Assembly: GCA_009379815.1 (NCBI GenBank)
Contig: WHSY01000006.1
Span: 1 to 42,421, forward strand
DNA: 42,421 bases
DNA from: Pseudonocardiaceae bacterium
Lineage (GTDB): Bacteria; Actinomycetota; Actinomycetes; Mycobacteriales; Pseudonocardiaceae
Reading direction: 5' to 3'
The notes under the pieces are model-generated. The model was given only the letters and a program-made list of their open reading frames with translations. It did not search any database and was not told the origin of the DNA. Below, one piece after another: positions 6,867 through 15,378 of this stretch. Positions within the stretch are counted from its first letter, which is position 1. Each line of letters begins with the position of its first letter. The position numbers and the translations under genes are program-made.

Positions 6867-8141
6867 TCACTCGACGGGTTGTGCCTGCACGGTGTCGACG
6901 ACCTCGAGGGCACCCTGCTGGTTGAAGCGGTAGATCTCGATTCTCGCCGTGCCCGGTTCCCCGGCGGGAACGAAGTCCAGCGGCCCGCTCGCACCCTGGT
7001 AGTCGATGTCCTGGCCGTCGGCGACGAGCTGCTGGCACTCGGCGAACGAGCTGCACGGCGTGCCGTCCTTGGTGACCCCGACGATCTCGTCCTTGAACAC
7101 CGTCGGGTCGTCGGTCTCGGCGACCTCGGCAGCCAGTGCGATGATGTTGACGCAGTCGAACACCTGCGGGGCGAACTGCACCTCGGTGAGTTCCGGTGCG
7201 AACTCCCGGAGGTTGGTGAGGAACTCCTCGTTGGCGGCCGAGGCGGGCGCGGTGCCCTTCATCTCGGCCAGCACCGCCGGGTCGTTCGGCGCCACGAGCT
7301 GGGCCAGCTCCGAGTTCCGCAGCCCGTCCGCGCCGTAGACACCGATCGCGTCCGGGCCGATCCCGGCTTCGACCATGCCTTGCAGGATCTGCGTGCCCTC
7401 CTCGAAGGCGATCACGACCGCGGCGTCGGGCTGCGCGCCCTGGATCTGCTGTACCACCGCGTCGAAGTTCTGCGTGGCGGGGTCGTAGGTCTCGTTGAGC
7501 GCGACGGTCGCGCCCGCCTCCTCGAGGGCCTGCGCCGTCGCCTCGGCCAGCCCGAGGCCGTAGTCGTCGGCACGGGCGACGATGGCGATGTTGCTGTGCC
7601 CGTCGGCAATGATCGTCTCGGCCAGCACGGGCCCCTGCAGGGCGTCGCTGGGCGCGGTGCGGAAGTAGTACCCGCCGTCGTCGTAGTCCGTGAAGTTTGG
7701 CGCGGTGTTGGAGCCGGAGCACTGCACGACCTGCGCCCCGGTCACCTTGTCGATGATGGCCAGCGACTGGCCGGAGGCGGCGGCGCCGATGAGGCCGTCG
7801 ACGCCCGCGGCCAGCACCCGGTCCGCGGACTGGTTGGCGACCGCGGCCTGGTCGGACTCGTCGCCGGGGACGAGCTCAGGCACCTGCTGGCCGAGGACGC
7901 CTCCGGCCTGGTTGATCTGGGCGACGGCGTAGCTGGCCGCCTGGATCTGCGGGGGACCGAGGTAGGCCAGCTGCCCGGTCTGGGGTAGTACGTAGCCCAG
8001 CTCGAGGGTGCCGTTGCCCCCGCCGCCTCCCTGACCGCCGGTCTGCCCGCCACCGTCCCCGCCGTCCCCGCCGCCGCAGGCGGCAGCCACGAGCATCAGC
8101 GGGGCCAGGGCAGTGACGAGGCGCCACCGTGTGCTCGACAT
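6867..8141 (-). CDS. livK: Branched-chain amino acid ABC transporter substrate-binding lipoprotein LivK
   Basis: A 424-residue periplasmic-binding protein of the leucine/isoleucine/valine (type I) fold, displayed on the cell surface as a lipoprotein. The N-terminus is basic, then hydrophobic, with the lipobox VAAAC and the acylated Cys at residue 22, followed by a Gly/Asp-rich tether (23-45). The mature part has the family's LGYVLPQTGQLAYLG opening, the AVAQINQAGGVLG motif, VVQCSGSNTAPNFTD, YYFRTAPSDALQGPVLAE and IAIVARADDYGLGLAEA. AGGAG lies seven bases before the ATG at 8141. It is convergent with livHMGF, so it probably has its own promoter while supplying the ligand-binding subunit of the same importer. 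The ligand is not determinable; amides, urea and amino acids are all known for the family. Confidence 0.92.
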   Translation of the reverse strand: MSSTRWRLVTALAPLMLVAAACGGGDGGDGGGQTGGQGGGGGNGTLELGYVLPQTGQLAYLGPPQIQAASYAVAQINQAGGVLGQQVPELVPGDESDQAAVANQSADRVLAAGVDGLIGAAASGQSLAIIDKVTGAQVVQCSGSNTAPNFTDYDDGGYYFRTAPSDALQGPVLAETIIADGHSNIAIVARADDYGLGLAEATAQALEEAGATVALNETYDPATQNFDAVVQQIQGAQPDAAVVIAFEEGTQILQGMVEAGIGPDAIGVYGADGLRNSELAQLVAPNDPAVLAEMKGTAPASAANEEFLTNLREFAPELTEVQFAPQVFDCVNIIALAAEVAETDDPTVFKDEIVGVTKDGTPCSSFAECQQLVADGQDIDYQGASGPLDFVPAGEPGTARIEIYRFNQQGALEVVDTVQAQPVE

Positions 8142-8261
8142 CGCTCACTCCTGTGGGTTTACGGAGGGTTGCCTTGCCAGCGGAGCGTAGCGGTTGTGTG
8201 CGAGGTGGCAGGGAGATCGTGGGTCACATCTTCGTCACGACCAGCGGACGTCGTGAAGGCC

Positions 8262-8314
8262 GCCGCGAAGGGCGCCTTCACTGCGTCCGACGCCGCGAAG
8301 GTGCCCTTCACGGC
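8262..8314. repeat. Long imperfect hairpin repeat, copy A
   Basis: Two 23-base arms (8262-8284 and 8292-8314) are inverted copies with about four mismatches around a seven-base centre. The arms carry the GAAGGGC.CCTTC core. Related elements lie at 21124-21172 and 36570-36622 and share the core and the TGCGTCNGACGCC-like centre. A second, partly competing inverted repeat (GTGAAGGC 8253-8260 / GCCTTCAC 8274-8281) overlaps it. It lies 60 bases beyond the 3' end of the thioesterase gene (minus strand) and upstream of livK. Confidence 0.8.
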
Positions 8315-8376
8315 ATGGCCAGGGTGGGGTGGTCGGCGGCTGGCCGGCGCGACGTCGGACGCCCCGCGCCGTGGGC

Positions 8377-8814
8377 TCAGCCCGGAGGCTGCTCCCGCAG
8401 CAGGCACGTCAGCCGAGCCGTGCAGGTCCGCCGCCCCTGCTCGTCGTGCAGCACGATCTCGAAGCTCGCCGTGGTCCGGCCGCGATGCAGAGGGGTGCAC
8501 ACCCCGGTCACCTCCCCCTCGGTCGCCGCCCGGTGATGGGCGCAGGACAGCTCCAGCCCCAGCGGTACACGATCGGGCATGCTCCACAGCGCGGCGGCGG
8601 TCGACCCCAACGTCTCGGCCAGCACCGCACTCGCGCCACCGTGCAGCAGGCCGAACGGCTGCCGGTTGCCGTGGACCGGGACGGTGCCCACCACGCGGTC
8701 GGCGTCCCACTCGGTGACGCGGATCCCCATGCGGTCGGTGAGCTGCTCGTCGACCCACTTCGCCATGACGGCGGCGGTGTGCGGGTCGGGTTGCGGGGCG
8801 CCGGATGGGGTCAA
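8377..8814 (-). CDS. PaaI-type hotdog-fold thioesterase
   Basis: A small (145-residue) hotdog thioesterase of the PaaI/YbgC-like 4HBT family, expected to hydrolyse an aromatic or fatty acyl-CoA in the cytoplasm. The diagnostic segment is NRQPFGLLHGGASAVLAETLGSTAA, with the HGG turn and the helix carrying the catalytic Glu, followed by GLELSCAHHRAATEGEVTGVCTPLHRGRTTASFEI. I chose TTG 8814 because GGAGG lies six bases upstream and homology starts soon after. A farther ATG at 8874 would add about 20 residues unlike the family; ATG at about 8766 would be slightly short. It is divergent from polA. Confidence 0.82.
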   Translation of the reverse strand: MTPSGAPQPDPHTAAVMAKWVDEQLTDRMGIRVTEWDADRVVGTVPVHGNRQPFGLLHGGASAVLAETLGSTAAALWSMPDRVPLGLELSCAHHRAATEGEVTGVCTPLHRGRTTASFEIVLHDEQGRRTCTARLTCLLREQPPG

Positions 8815-8923
8815 GGGGCACCTCCGTGCCAGTGGTGGTCGACTGGGCCACTCTATGCAGCCCGCCGGCGTCACACGGTCGGCCGGGCACCTGGCGGCGA
8901 CGGACGATGTCGGTGCCCGGGCC

Positions 8924-8929
8924 TAGACT
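8924..8929 (+). promoter_or_regulatory. Candidate -10 element (TAGACT) of polA
   Basis: TAGACT ends eight bases before the polA GTG at 8938, placing the likely transcription start within a base or two of the start codon. No Shine-Dalgarno site is present, consistent with a leaderless mRNA. Confidence 0.5.
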
Positions 8930-8937
8930 CGCGGGCT

Positions 8938-11643
8938 GTGACCGGCACCGACTCGGACCCGACATCGGCGCAGCCGCAACGGCTGCTGCTGCTCGACGGC
9001 CACTCGCTGGCCTATCGGGCGTTCTTCGCGCTGCCGGCGGAGAACTTCCGCACCACCACCGGGCAGACCACGAACGCGGTCTACGGCTTCACGTCGATGC
9101 TGATCAACCTGTTGCGCGACGAGGCGCCCACGCACATCGCCGCCGCGTTCGACGTCTCCCGCGCGACGTTCCGCGCGGAGGCCTACGCACCGTACAAGGC
9201 CAACCGCACCACCACCCCCGACGAGTTCCGGGGCCAGGTCTCGCTGATCCACGACGTGCTGGCCACGCTGGGCATCCCGGTGCTGGCCAAGGAGGGTTAC
9301 GAGGCCGACGACCTCATCGCCACGCTGGTCACCCGCGCCGAGCCCGAGGGCTTCGAGGTCCTGGTGTGTACCGGCGACCGCGACGCGCTGCAGCTGGTCA
9401 GCGATCGGGTGACCGTGCTCTACCCGCGCAAGGGCGTCTCGGACCTCGTCCGGTTCACGCCGGACGAGGTCGCCGAGCGCTACGGCCTGAGTCCGGAGCA
9501 GTACCCCGACTACGCCGCGCTGCGCGGTGACCCGTCGGACAACCTCCCCGGCATCCCCGGCGTCGGCGAGAAGACCGCGGCCAAGTGGGTGCGGGAGTTC
9601 GGTTCGCTCGACGCCCTGGTCGACCGGGTCGACGAGGTGCGGGGCAAGGCCGGTGACGCGCTGCGGGACAACCTCGCCGCGGTGATGCTCAACCGGCAAC
9701 TCACCGAGCTCGTCCGTGACGTGGATATCACCGCAACCCCGGACGAGCTGGCGATGGCGCCGTGGGACCGCGACGCGGTGCACCGGCTGTTCGACGACCT
9801 GGAGTTCCGGGTGCTGCGCGACCGACTCTTCGCGACGCTGACCTCCGTCGAACCGGAGGCCGAGAAGGGGTTCGACGTCCGTGGCGCGGCGATCGCGCCC
9901 GGCGAGCTGGCCGCGTGGCTGGACCGCCATGCCCGCGACGGGCGGCGGGTGGGGCTGTCGTTCCGGGCCACCGTGGCACAGCCGGGCGGGGAGCTCGAGA
10001 GTCTCGCCGTGGCCGGCGCCGACGGCGAGGGTGGTTACGTCGAGCCGGTGTCGCTGACCCCGGCGGACGAGCGGGCCCTCGGGCAGTGGCTGGCTGACCC
10101 GGCATGCCCGAAAGCCGCGCACGACGCCAAGGCGCTGCTGCACGCCGCTCGCTGCCGTGGCTGGGCGTTGGCCGGGTTGACCAGCGACACCGCGCTGGCC
10201 GCCTACCTCGTCCGCCCGGGGCAGCGAAGCTTCGACCTCGCCGACCTCGTGCTGCGCTACCTGCAGCGGGAGCTGCGGGCCGAGTCCGATGACTCCGAGC
10301 AGCCGAGCCTGTTCGAGGGGGAGGATGCCGCGGCCCTGGCCGCCGACGAGATCCTGCGCGCCCGGGCGGTGGCCGATCTCGCCGACGCGCTGGACGTCGA
10401 GCTGGATCGTATCGAGGGCCGCACGCTGCTCACGGACCTGGAGCTGCCGCTGCTCGGCGTGCTCGCCGAGCTGGAGATCGCCGGGATCGCGGTCGACGGT
10501 GACGTGCTGGCCGGGCTGGAGGCCGACTTCGCCGCAGCGGTCAAGCAGGCCGCACAGGACTGCTACGTCGTCATCGGCAAGGAGATCAACCTCGGCTCAC
10601 CCAAGCAGTTGCAAGTGGTGCTGTTCGACGAGCTGGGGATGCCCAAGACCAAGCGCACCAAGACCGGGTACACCACCGACGCCGACGCGTTGCAGACCCT
10701 CTACGAGTCGACCGAGCATCCCTTCCTGGCTCACCTCCTGGCACACCGCGACGCCACCCGCCTGAAGACCACGGTCGACGGCCTGCTGAAGTCGGTCGCC
10801 GGCGACGGGCGGATCCACACCACGTTCAACCAGACGATCGCTGCCACCGGACGGCTGTCCTCGACCGAGCCGAACCTGCAGAACATCCCCATCCGCACCG
10901 ACTCCGGCCGCCGGATCCGGCAGGCGTTCGTCGTCGGCGAGGAGTTCGCCGAGCTGCTGACCGCGGACTACAGCCAGATCGAGATGCGGATCATGGCGCA
11001 CCTCTCGGAGGACGCTGCTCTCATCGAGGCGTTCCGGTCCGGTTTCGACTTCCACGCCGCTACCGCGGCGCGGGTGTTCGGCGTCGAGCCGGCAGCGGTC
11101 ACCGGTGAGCAACGCGCCAAGATCAAGGCCATGAACTACGGGCTGGCCTACGGGCTGTCGGCGTTCGGGCTGTCCGGGCAGCTGCGGATCAGCACCGAAG
11201 AGGCACGTGGCCTCATGGACGAGTACTTCGAGCGGTTCGGCGGGGTGCGTGACTATCTGCACCGGGTCGTCGACCAGGCCCGCAAGGACGGCTACACCTC
11301 GACCATCCTCGGCCGCCGCCGGTACCTGCCCGACCTGGTCTCCGACAACCGGCAGCGCCGTGAGATGGCCGAACGGATGGCGCTCAACGCGCCGATCCAG
11401 GGCAGCGCGGCGGACATCATCAAGGTCGCGATGCTCGGCGTGCACCGGGCGCTGGCCACGGCGGGGCTGCGGTCCCGGGTGCTGCTGCAGGTCCATGACG
11501 AGCTGGTGTGCGAGGTCGCCGGGGGTGAGCGTGCTGCGGTGGAGGAGCTGGTCCGTCGCGAGATGGGCTCGGCGTACACGCTCGACGTCGGGCTGGAGAT
11601 CTCGGTGGGTTCCGGTCACTCCTGGGACGAGGCGGCGCACTGA
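8938..11643 (+). CDS. polA: DNA polymerase I
   Basis: A 901-residue DNA polymerase I for gap filling and Okazaki fragment processing. The N-terminal ~310 residues form the 5'-3' (flap) exonuclease: LLLLDGHSLAYRAFFALP, EADDLIATL, CTGDRDALQLV and the helix-hairpin-helix GDPSDNLPGIPGVGEKTA. Residues about 330-510 occupy the 3'-5' exonuclease position, but the DxE metal site is absent (SFRATVAQ where proofreading enzymes have FDTET), as in mycobacterial PolA, so no proofreading is expected. The C-terminal polymerase domain has TGRLSSTEPNLQNIP, motif A with Asp677 (DYSQIEMR), the O-helix RAKIKAMNYGLAYG, and motif C with His853-Asp854 (QVHDELV). Start GTG 8938 is where homology begins; the frame continues upstream but overlaps the divergent thioesterase gene. 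Confidence 0.97.
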   Translation: MTGTDSDPTSAQPQRLLLLDGHSLAYRAFFALPAENFRTTTGQTTNAVYGFTSMLINLLRDEAPTHIAAAFDVSRATFRAEAYAPYKANRTTTPDEFRGQVSLIHDVLATLGIPVLAKEGYEADDLIATLVTRAEPEGFEVLVCTGDRDALQLVSDRVTVLYPRKGVSDLVRFTPDEVAERYGLSPEQYPDYAALRGDPSDNLPGIPGVGEKTAAKWVREFGSLDALVDRVDEVRGKAGDALRDNLAAVMLNRQLTELVRDVDITATPDELAMAPWDRDAVHRLFDDLEFRVLRDRLFATLTSVEPEAEKGFDVRGAAIAPGELAAWLDRHARDGRRVGLSFRATVAQPGGELESLAVAGADGEGGYVEPVSLTPADERALGQWLADPACPKAAHDAKALLHAARCRGWALAGLTSDTALAAYLVRPGQRSFDLADLVLRYLQRELRAESDDSEQPSLFEGEDAAALAADEILRARAVADLADALDVELDRIEGRTLLTDLELPLLGVLAELEIAGIAVDGDVLAGLEADFAAAVKQAAQDCYVVIGKEINLGSPKQLQVVLFDELGMPKTKRTKTGYTTDADALQTLYESTEHPFLAHLLAHRDATRLKTTVDGLLKSVAGDGRIHTTFNQTIAATGRLSSTEPNLQNIPIRTDSGRRIRQAFVVGEEFAELLTADYSQIEMRIMAHLSEDAALIEAFRSGFDFHAATAARVFGVEPAAVTGEQRAKIKAMNYGLAYGLSAFGLSGQLRISTEEARGLMDEYFERFGGVRDYLHRVVDQARKDGYTSTILGRRRYLPDLVSDNRQRREMAERMALNAPIQGSAADIIKVAMLGVHRALATAGLRSRVLLQVHDELVCEVAGGERAAVEELVRREMGSAYTLDVGLEISVGSGHSWDEAAH

Positions 11644-11675
11644 TCGCCGATCGACGGGCTCGACGGGCGGTGGCG

Positions 11676-12587
11676 TCAGCGCAGCGTTGTGGCGGGCCGG
11701 GCTTCCCACACCGTCCACAGCGGACGGTAGCCCTGCTTCGGCCAGAACACCGACGACAGCGGGTTGGGCGGGTTGTAGTACAGATAGGACCCGGCCGCCC
11801 CGGCTGCGGCGAAGCTGGCATGGACTCGGGCCACCAGCTGCCCGCCCACCCCGCGACTCCGGGCGCCGGGCAGCACGGAGGCGCAGTTGACGTACCCCCA
11901 TCGACCGGCCGGTAGCCGGCTGGCCGTCCAACTGCCCGGTGCCGCGTCGCTGTAGCCGCACTCGGCCAGGCCCACCACCACCCCGTCCCGCTCGGCGACC
12001 CAGATCGGCTCACCACGCTGCAGCCGGCCGGCGAGCAGGCCGCGTTTGATCTGCTCGGTGTCGCCGCGGAGCACGCTGCTGCCGACCATCGCCGAGTACT
12101 CCTGTTCGGCCAGCGCGAGGGTCACGCAGTCCTCGAGGTCAGCCGGATCGGCCGCGCGCACCCCGTCCGGGTGCGAGGGCACGCCGGGCTCGATCGGCGT
12201 GTGCACGGCGATCATCGACAGCGGTACGAAGCCGTGGTCGAGCAGCGCGCGGGAGCACTCGACGTCACGGCTGGGCCAGCTGACCACGCACGCCGAGTCC
12301 GCGGTGGGCAGCCCGAGCCCGGGCAGCCGGACGTGCCATGCCGCCAGCAGGTCGTTCATGCCGGCAAAGCCCGCACCGCCGAGCAGCGGCACCAGCTCGC
12401 AGACGTGGCTGGCCGACCACATCCGCGCGGGCGAGCCCAGCGGGTACTCGGAGCGGACGAGGATCCCGGCTACCGGGCCGGTCGTGAGCACCTCGCCCGG
12501 CGGTGGCGGTGCGGCAGGCGGGAGCAGCGGGTCGATGCCGCGCAGCCGTTGCGTCTGGGCGGTCAGGAGCTCTTCGGCGCCGCTCAT
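11676..12587 (-). CDS. GNAT family N-acetyltransferase
   Basis: About 303 residues. The C-terminal half (about 150-300) is a GNAT acetyltransferase domain: VRAADPADLEDCVTLALAEQEYS (strand 1 and helix 1), IWVAERDGVVVGLAECGYSD, then the acetyl-CoA pyrophosphate loop in LPGARSRGVGGQLVARVHASFAAAG, and a final YYNPPNPLSSVFWPKQGYRPLW segment. The N-terminal half has a weaker GNAT-like layout and could be a degenerate second domain. ATG 12587 overlaps the stop of the upstream methyltransferase (ATGA), so the two are translationally coupled. It is convergent with polA, 32 bases apart. The acceptor molecule is unknown. Confidence 0.8.
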   Translation of the reverse strand: MSGAEELLTAQTQRLRGIDPLLPPAAPPPPGEVLTTGPVAGILVRSEYPLGSPARMWSASHVCELVPLLGGAGFAGMNDLLAAWHVRLPGLGLPTADSACVVSWPSRDVECSRALLDHGFVPLSMIAVHTPIEPGVPSHPDGVRAADPADLEDCVTLALAEQEYSAMVGSSVLRGDTEQIKRGLLAGRLQRGEPIWVAERDGVVVGLAECGYSDAAPGSWTASRLPAGRWGYVNCASVLPGARSRGVGGQLVARVHASFAAAGAAGSYLYYNPPNPLSSVFWPKQGYRPLWTVWEARPATTLR

Positions 12588-13453
12588 CCGGGCCGCCGGC
12601 AGCAGAAGATGGCCGTGCCGGGGAACAGGGCGCCGCGCAGCGGGCTCCATTGCCCCCACTCCCGCTGCTGCCCCTCGGGCCACTCGGGCTCCACGATGTC
12701 GTGCAGGACCAGGCCCGCGGCCGCGATCTCGCGCACCCGATCACCGATGGTGCGGTGGTGCTCGACGTAGGTCGGCCGGCCGGATCCGTCGACCTCGACG
12801 TACGGCGTGCGATCGAAGTAGGACTGCGTGACGGTGAGCCCGGCACGTCCCGGGTCGTCGGGGAAGATCCAGCGAACCGGGTGGTTCACCGCGAAGACCC
12901 ACCGGCCGCCCGGTCGCAGCACGCGGGCGACCTCCCCCATCACCGCTGCGGAGTCGGCCACGAAGGGAACCGCGCCGAATGCCGAGCACGCGATGTCGAA
13001 GGACGCGCCGGCGAAGGGCAGCCGCTCCGCTCCGGCCTGTACCAGCGGGACCTCGACCCCGGTTGCGCCGGCAGCCACCAGCGCGTGCCGCAACATCCCG
13101 GCCGAGACGTCCAACCCGACGATGCGGGCCCCCCGCTCGGCGAGCCATCGCGAGCAGGGGGCCGAGCCGCACCCGAGCTCGAGCACCCGCGCGCCCCGCA
13201 CGTCGCCGAGCAGCTCTGCATCGCCTTCGCGCAGACCCTCCGGGCACCACACGAAGTCGCGCACCCCGAGGAACTCCCCGTGTGCCTCGTGATAATCGTC
13301 GGCGTCTGCGTCCCACCACCGGCGGCTGGCCGCCGCGGACTCGGCGGCCGACAGCGGCCTGCGGACCACCCCGGCGGTGCCCAGCATGGCCTCGGCCGTG
13401 ATGCGCGGGGGAGCCGTCGGGTGCTCCTCATCCTGTTGTGAACCGCCACTCAC
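12584..13453 (-). CDS. Class I SAM-dependent methyltransferase
   Basis: About 289 residues with a Methyltransf_11-type Rossmann fold: RRWWDADADDYHEAHGEFLG before the domain, motif I VLELGCGSAPCSRWLA (about 93-108), motif II IVGLDVSAGML, a motif IV-like FDIACSAFGAVPFVAD, and LRPGGRWVFAVNHPVRW. The order WWD..A.DY..EH...LG.....W.PEG is characteristic of an actinobacterial subfamily often annotated only as a SAM methyltransferase. I chose GTG 13453: upstream sequence in the frame is not family-like, and AAGACT ends seven bases before the GTG. The stop overlaps the ATG of the acetyltransferase gene. Substrate unknown. Confidence 0.85.
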   Translation of the reverse strand: MSGGSQQDEEHPTAPPRITAEAMLGTAGVVRRPLSAAESAAASRRWWDADADDYHEAHGEFLGVRDFVWCPEGLREGDAELLGDVRGARVLELGCGSAPCSRWLAERGARIVGLDVSAGMLRHALVAAGATGVEVPLVQAGAERLPFAGASFDIACSAFGAVPFVADSAAVMGEVARVLRPGGRWVFAVNHPVRWIFPDDPGRAGLTVTQSYFDRTPYVEVDGSGRPTYVEHHRTIGDRVREIAAAGLVLHDIVEPEWPEGQQREWGQWSPLRGALFPGTAIFCCRRPG

Positions 13454-13495
13454 GTGGGGCAGTCTTGCAGACCGGCGGGCAGTACCGGGGCCCGT

Positions 13496-13525
13496 TTGCC
13501 GCGCCCCGCCCGAGCTGAGTATGAT
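13496..13525 (+). promoter_or_regulatory. Candidate sigma70-type promoter for rpsA
   Basis: TTGCCG (13496-13501) and TATGAT (13520-13525) are 18 bases apart and match the principal sigma factor consensus well. They lie 221 bases upstream of the rpsA ATG, implying a leader of roughly 210 bases, unusual here because several neighbouring genes look leaderless. The position also overlaps the 5' side of the divergent methyltransferase promoter region. Confidence 0.55.
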
Positions 13526-13745
13526 CGCTACGCGCGGTGGACTCGCGCTGCCCGGGCACATGGTGTCCGCTCAGCACCTCACGCTCGTGGACCATGTGGC
13601 ATCCGCCGGTGGCTGGACCACCGGCAGCGGCCCCAGCAAGTGTCCGCCGGCGAGGACGACAAGCCGCGCGGCGAGCGCAGCTACAACAGCCCAGCTACAA
13701 CACTGTTCCATCCACGAACTAAGTCCCTCCGGAGCTACCCACCGC

Positions 13746-15221
13746 ATGACCACCGATACCACCACCGCCCCGACCATGCAGCAGGTCGCAATCAATGACG
13801 TCGGGACGGAGGAGGATTTCCTCGCCGCCATCGACCAGACCATCAAGTACTTCAACGATGGCGACATCGTCGAGGGCACCATCGTCAAGATCGATCGTGA
13901 CGAGGTGCTGCTCGACATCGGATACAAGACCGAAGGTGTCATCCCCTCTCGCGAGCTGTCCATCAAGCACGACGTCGACCCCGCCGAGGTCGTCGAGATG
14001 GGCGAGCCGGTCGAGGCTCTCGTCCTGCAGAAGGAGGACAAGGAAGGCCGGCTGATCCTGTCCAAGAAGCGTGCGCAGTACGAGCGCGCCTGGGGCACGA
14101 TCGAAACGCTGAAGGAGAACGAGGAGCCCGTCTCCGGCACCGTCATCGAGGTCGTCAAGGGTGGTCTGATCCTGGACATCGGCCTGCGTGGCTTCCTGCC
14201 CGCGTCCCTGGTCGAGATGCGACGGGTACGCGACCTGCAGCCCTATGTGGGGCGCGAGCTCGAGGCGAAGATCATCGAGCTGGACAAGAACCGCAACAAC
14301 GTCGTGCTGTCGCGCCGGGCGTGGCTCGAGCAGACGCAGTCCGAGGTGCGCAGCGAGTTCCTCAACCAGCTGCAGAAGGGCCAGGTTCGCAAGGGCCAGG
14401 TCTCCTCGATCGTCAACTTCGGCGCGTTCGTCGATCTCGGTGGCGTGGACGGCCTCGTGCACGTCTCGGAGCTGTCCTGGAAACACATCGACCACCCGAG
14501 CGAGGTCGTCGAGGTGGGCCAGGAGGTCACCGTCGAGGTGCTCGACGTCGACCTGGACCGCGAGCGGGTGTCGCTGTCGCTCAAGGCGACGCAGGAAGAC
14601 CCGTGGCGGCAGTTCGCCCGCACCCACCAGATCGGTCAGATCGTGCCGGGCAAGGCCACCAAGCTCGTCCCGTTCGGCGCATTCGTCCGGGTCGAGGAGG
14701 GCATCGAGGGCCTGGTGCACATCTCGGAGCTCGCCGAGCGGCACGTCGAGGTGCCCGAGCAGGTCGTGCAGGTCGGCGACGACGTCATGGTCAAGGTCAT
14801 CGACATCGACCTGGACCGCCGCCGGATCTCGCTGTCGCTCAAACAGGCCAACGAGGGTCTGTCTCCCGATATGGAGTTCGACCCGACGCAGTACGGCATG
14901 ACCGCCGAGTACGACAACGAGGGCAACTACATCTACCCCGAGGGCTTCGACCCCGAGACCAACGACTGGCTCGAGGGCTACGAGAAGCAGCGCGAGGAGT
15001 GGGAACGGTCCTACGCCGAAGCGCAGGTCCGCTTCGACCAGCACCGCAAGCAGGTCGCCAAGACGGCCGAGGCTGAGGCCGAGGTGCCCGGCGAGCAGGA
15101 GTACTCCTCGGCGACCACAGAGGAGCCCGCCGCGGCGCCCACTCCGAGCGACAGCAGCGGCTCGCTGGCCAGTGACGAGCAACTGGCCGCACTGCGGGAG
15201 AAGCTCTCCGGAGGCGCGTGA
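13746..15221 (+). CDS. rpsA: 30S ribosomal protein S1
   Basis: A 491-residue ribosomal protein S1 that binds mRNA on the 30S subunit. Four S1 RNA-binding repeats are visible at about 36-105, 123-188, 209-277 and 294-363, the third and fourth with the typical KGQVSSIVNFGAFVDLGGVDGLVHVSELSW and GKATKLVPFGAFVRVEEGIEGLVHISEL pattern. The C-terminus is a low-complexity acidic tail rich in Glu, Ala, Ser and Thr, as in other actinobacteria (E. coli S1 has six repeats). ATG 13746 is supported by a GGAG at 13731-13734 and by homology starting soon after. A strong hairpin follows the stop. The pre-start leader is about 210 bases if the upstream promoter is used, which leaves room for post-transcriptional control. 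Confidence 0.96.
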   Translation: MTTDTTTAPTMQQVAINDVGTEEDFLAAIDQTIKYFNDGDIVEGTIVKIDRDEVLLDIGYKTEGVIPSRELSIKHDVDPAEVVEMGEPVEALVLQKEDKEGRLILSKKRAQYERAWGTIETLKENEEPVSGTVIEVVKGGLILDIGLRGFLPASLVEMRRVRDLQPYVGRELEAKIIELDKNRNNVVLSRRAWLEQTQSEVRSEFLNQLQKGQVRKGQVSSIVNFGAFVDLGGVDGLVHVSELSWKHIDHPSEVVEVGQEVTVEVLDVDLDRERVSLSLKATQEDPWRQFARTHQIGQIVPGKATKLVPFGAFVRVEEGIEGLVHISELAERHVEVPEQVVQVGDDVMVKVIDIDLDRRRISLSLKQANEGLSPDMEFDPTQYGMTAEYDNEGNYIYPEGFDPETNDWLEGYEKQREEWERSYAEAQVRFDQHRKQVAKTAEAEAEVPGEQEYSSATTEEPAAAPTPSDSSGSLASDEQLAALREKLSGGA

Positions 15222-15233
15222 CACGCACGTCTC

Positions 15234-15274
15234 ACGTGGGCCCCGTCCCCGGTATCCGGGGGTGGGGCCCACGT
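15234..15274 (+). terminator. Strong hairpin terminator after rpsA
   Basis: The 17-bp stem (two G-U pairs) has arms 15234-15250 and 15258-15274 around a seven-base loop, starting 12 bases after the rpsA stop. GC-rich with no pronounced U-tract. Confidence 0.85.
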
Positions 15275-15366
15275 CTGTGCAGTGCCCACGCCGTGCCGGG
15301 CCGGGTGCCGCCAAGGCCCCGTCGCGGCGTGCGCGTGCCCCCGACGGGAGCAATCGGGGTGGTTGG

Positions 15367-15372
15367 CAGAAT
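15367..15372 (+). promoter_or_regulatory. Candidate -10 element (CAGAAT) of coaE
   Basis: CAGAAT ends six bases before the coaE GTG at 15379, after the rpsA terminator. Consistent with a leaderless transcript; pattern-based only. Confidence 0.4.
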
Positions 15373-15378
15373 CGGCGC

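Noticed and set aside
8329-8937. Upstream extension of the polA frame
   Set aside because: It lies antisense to the well-supported thioesterase gene and has no polymerase homology; GTG 8938 is the family start.
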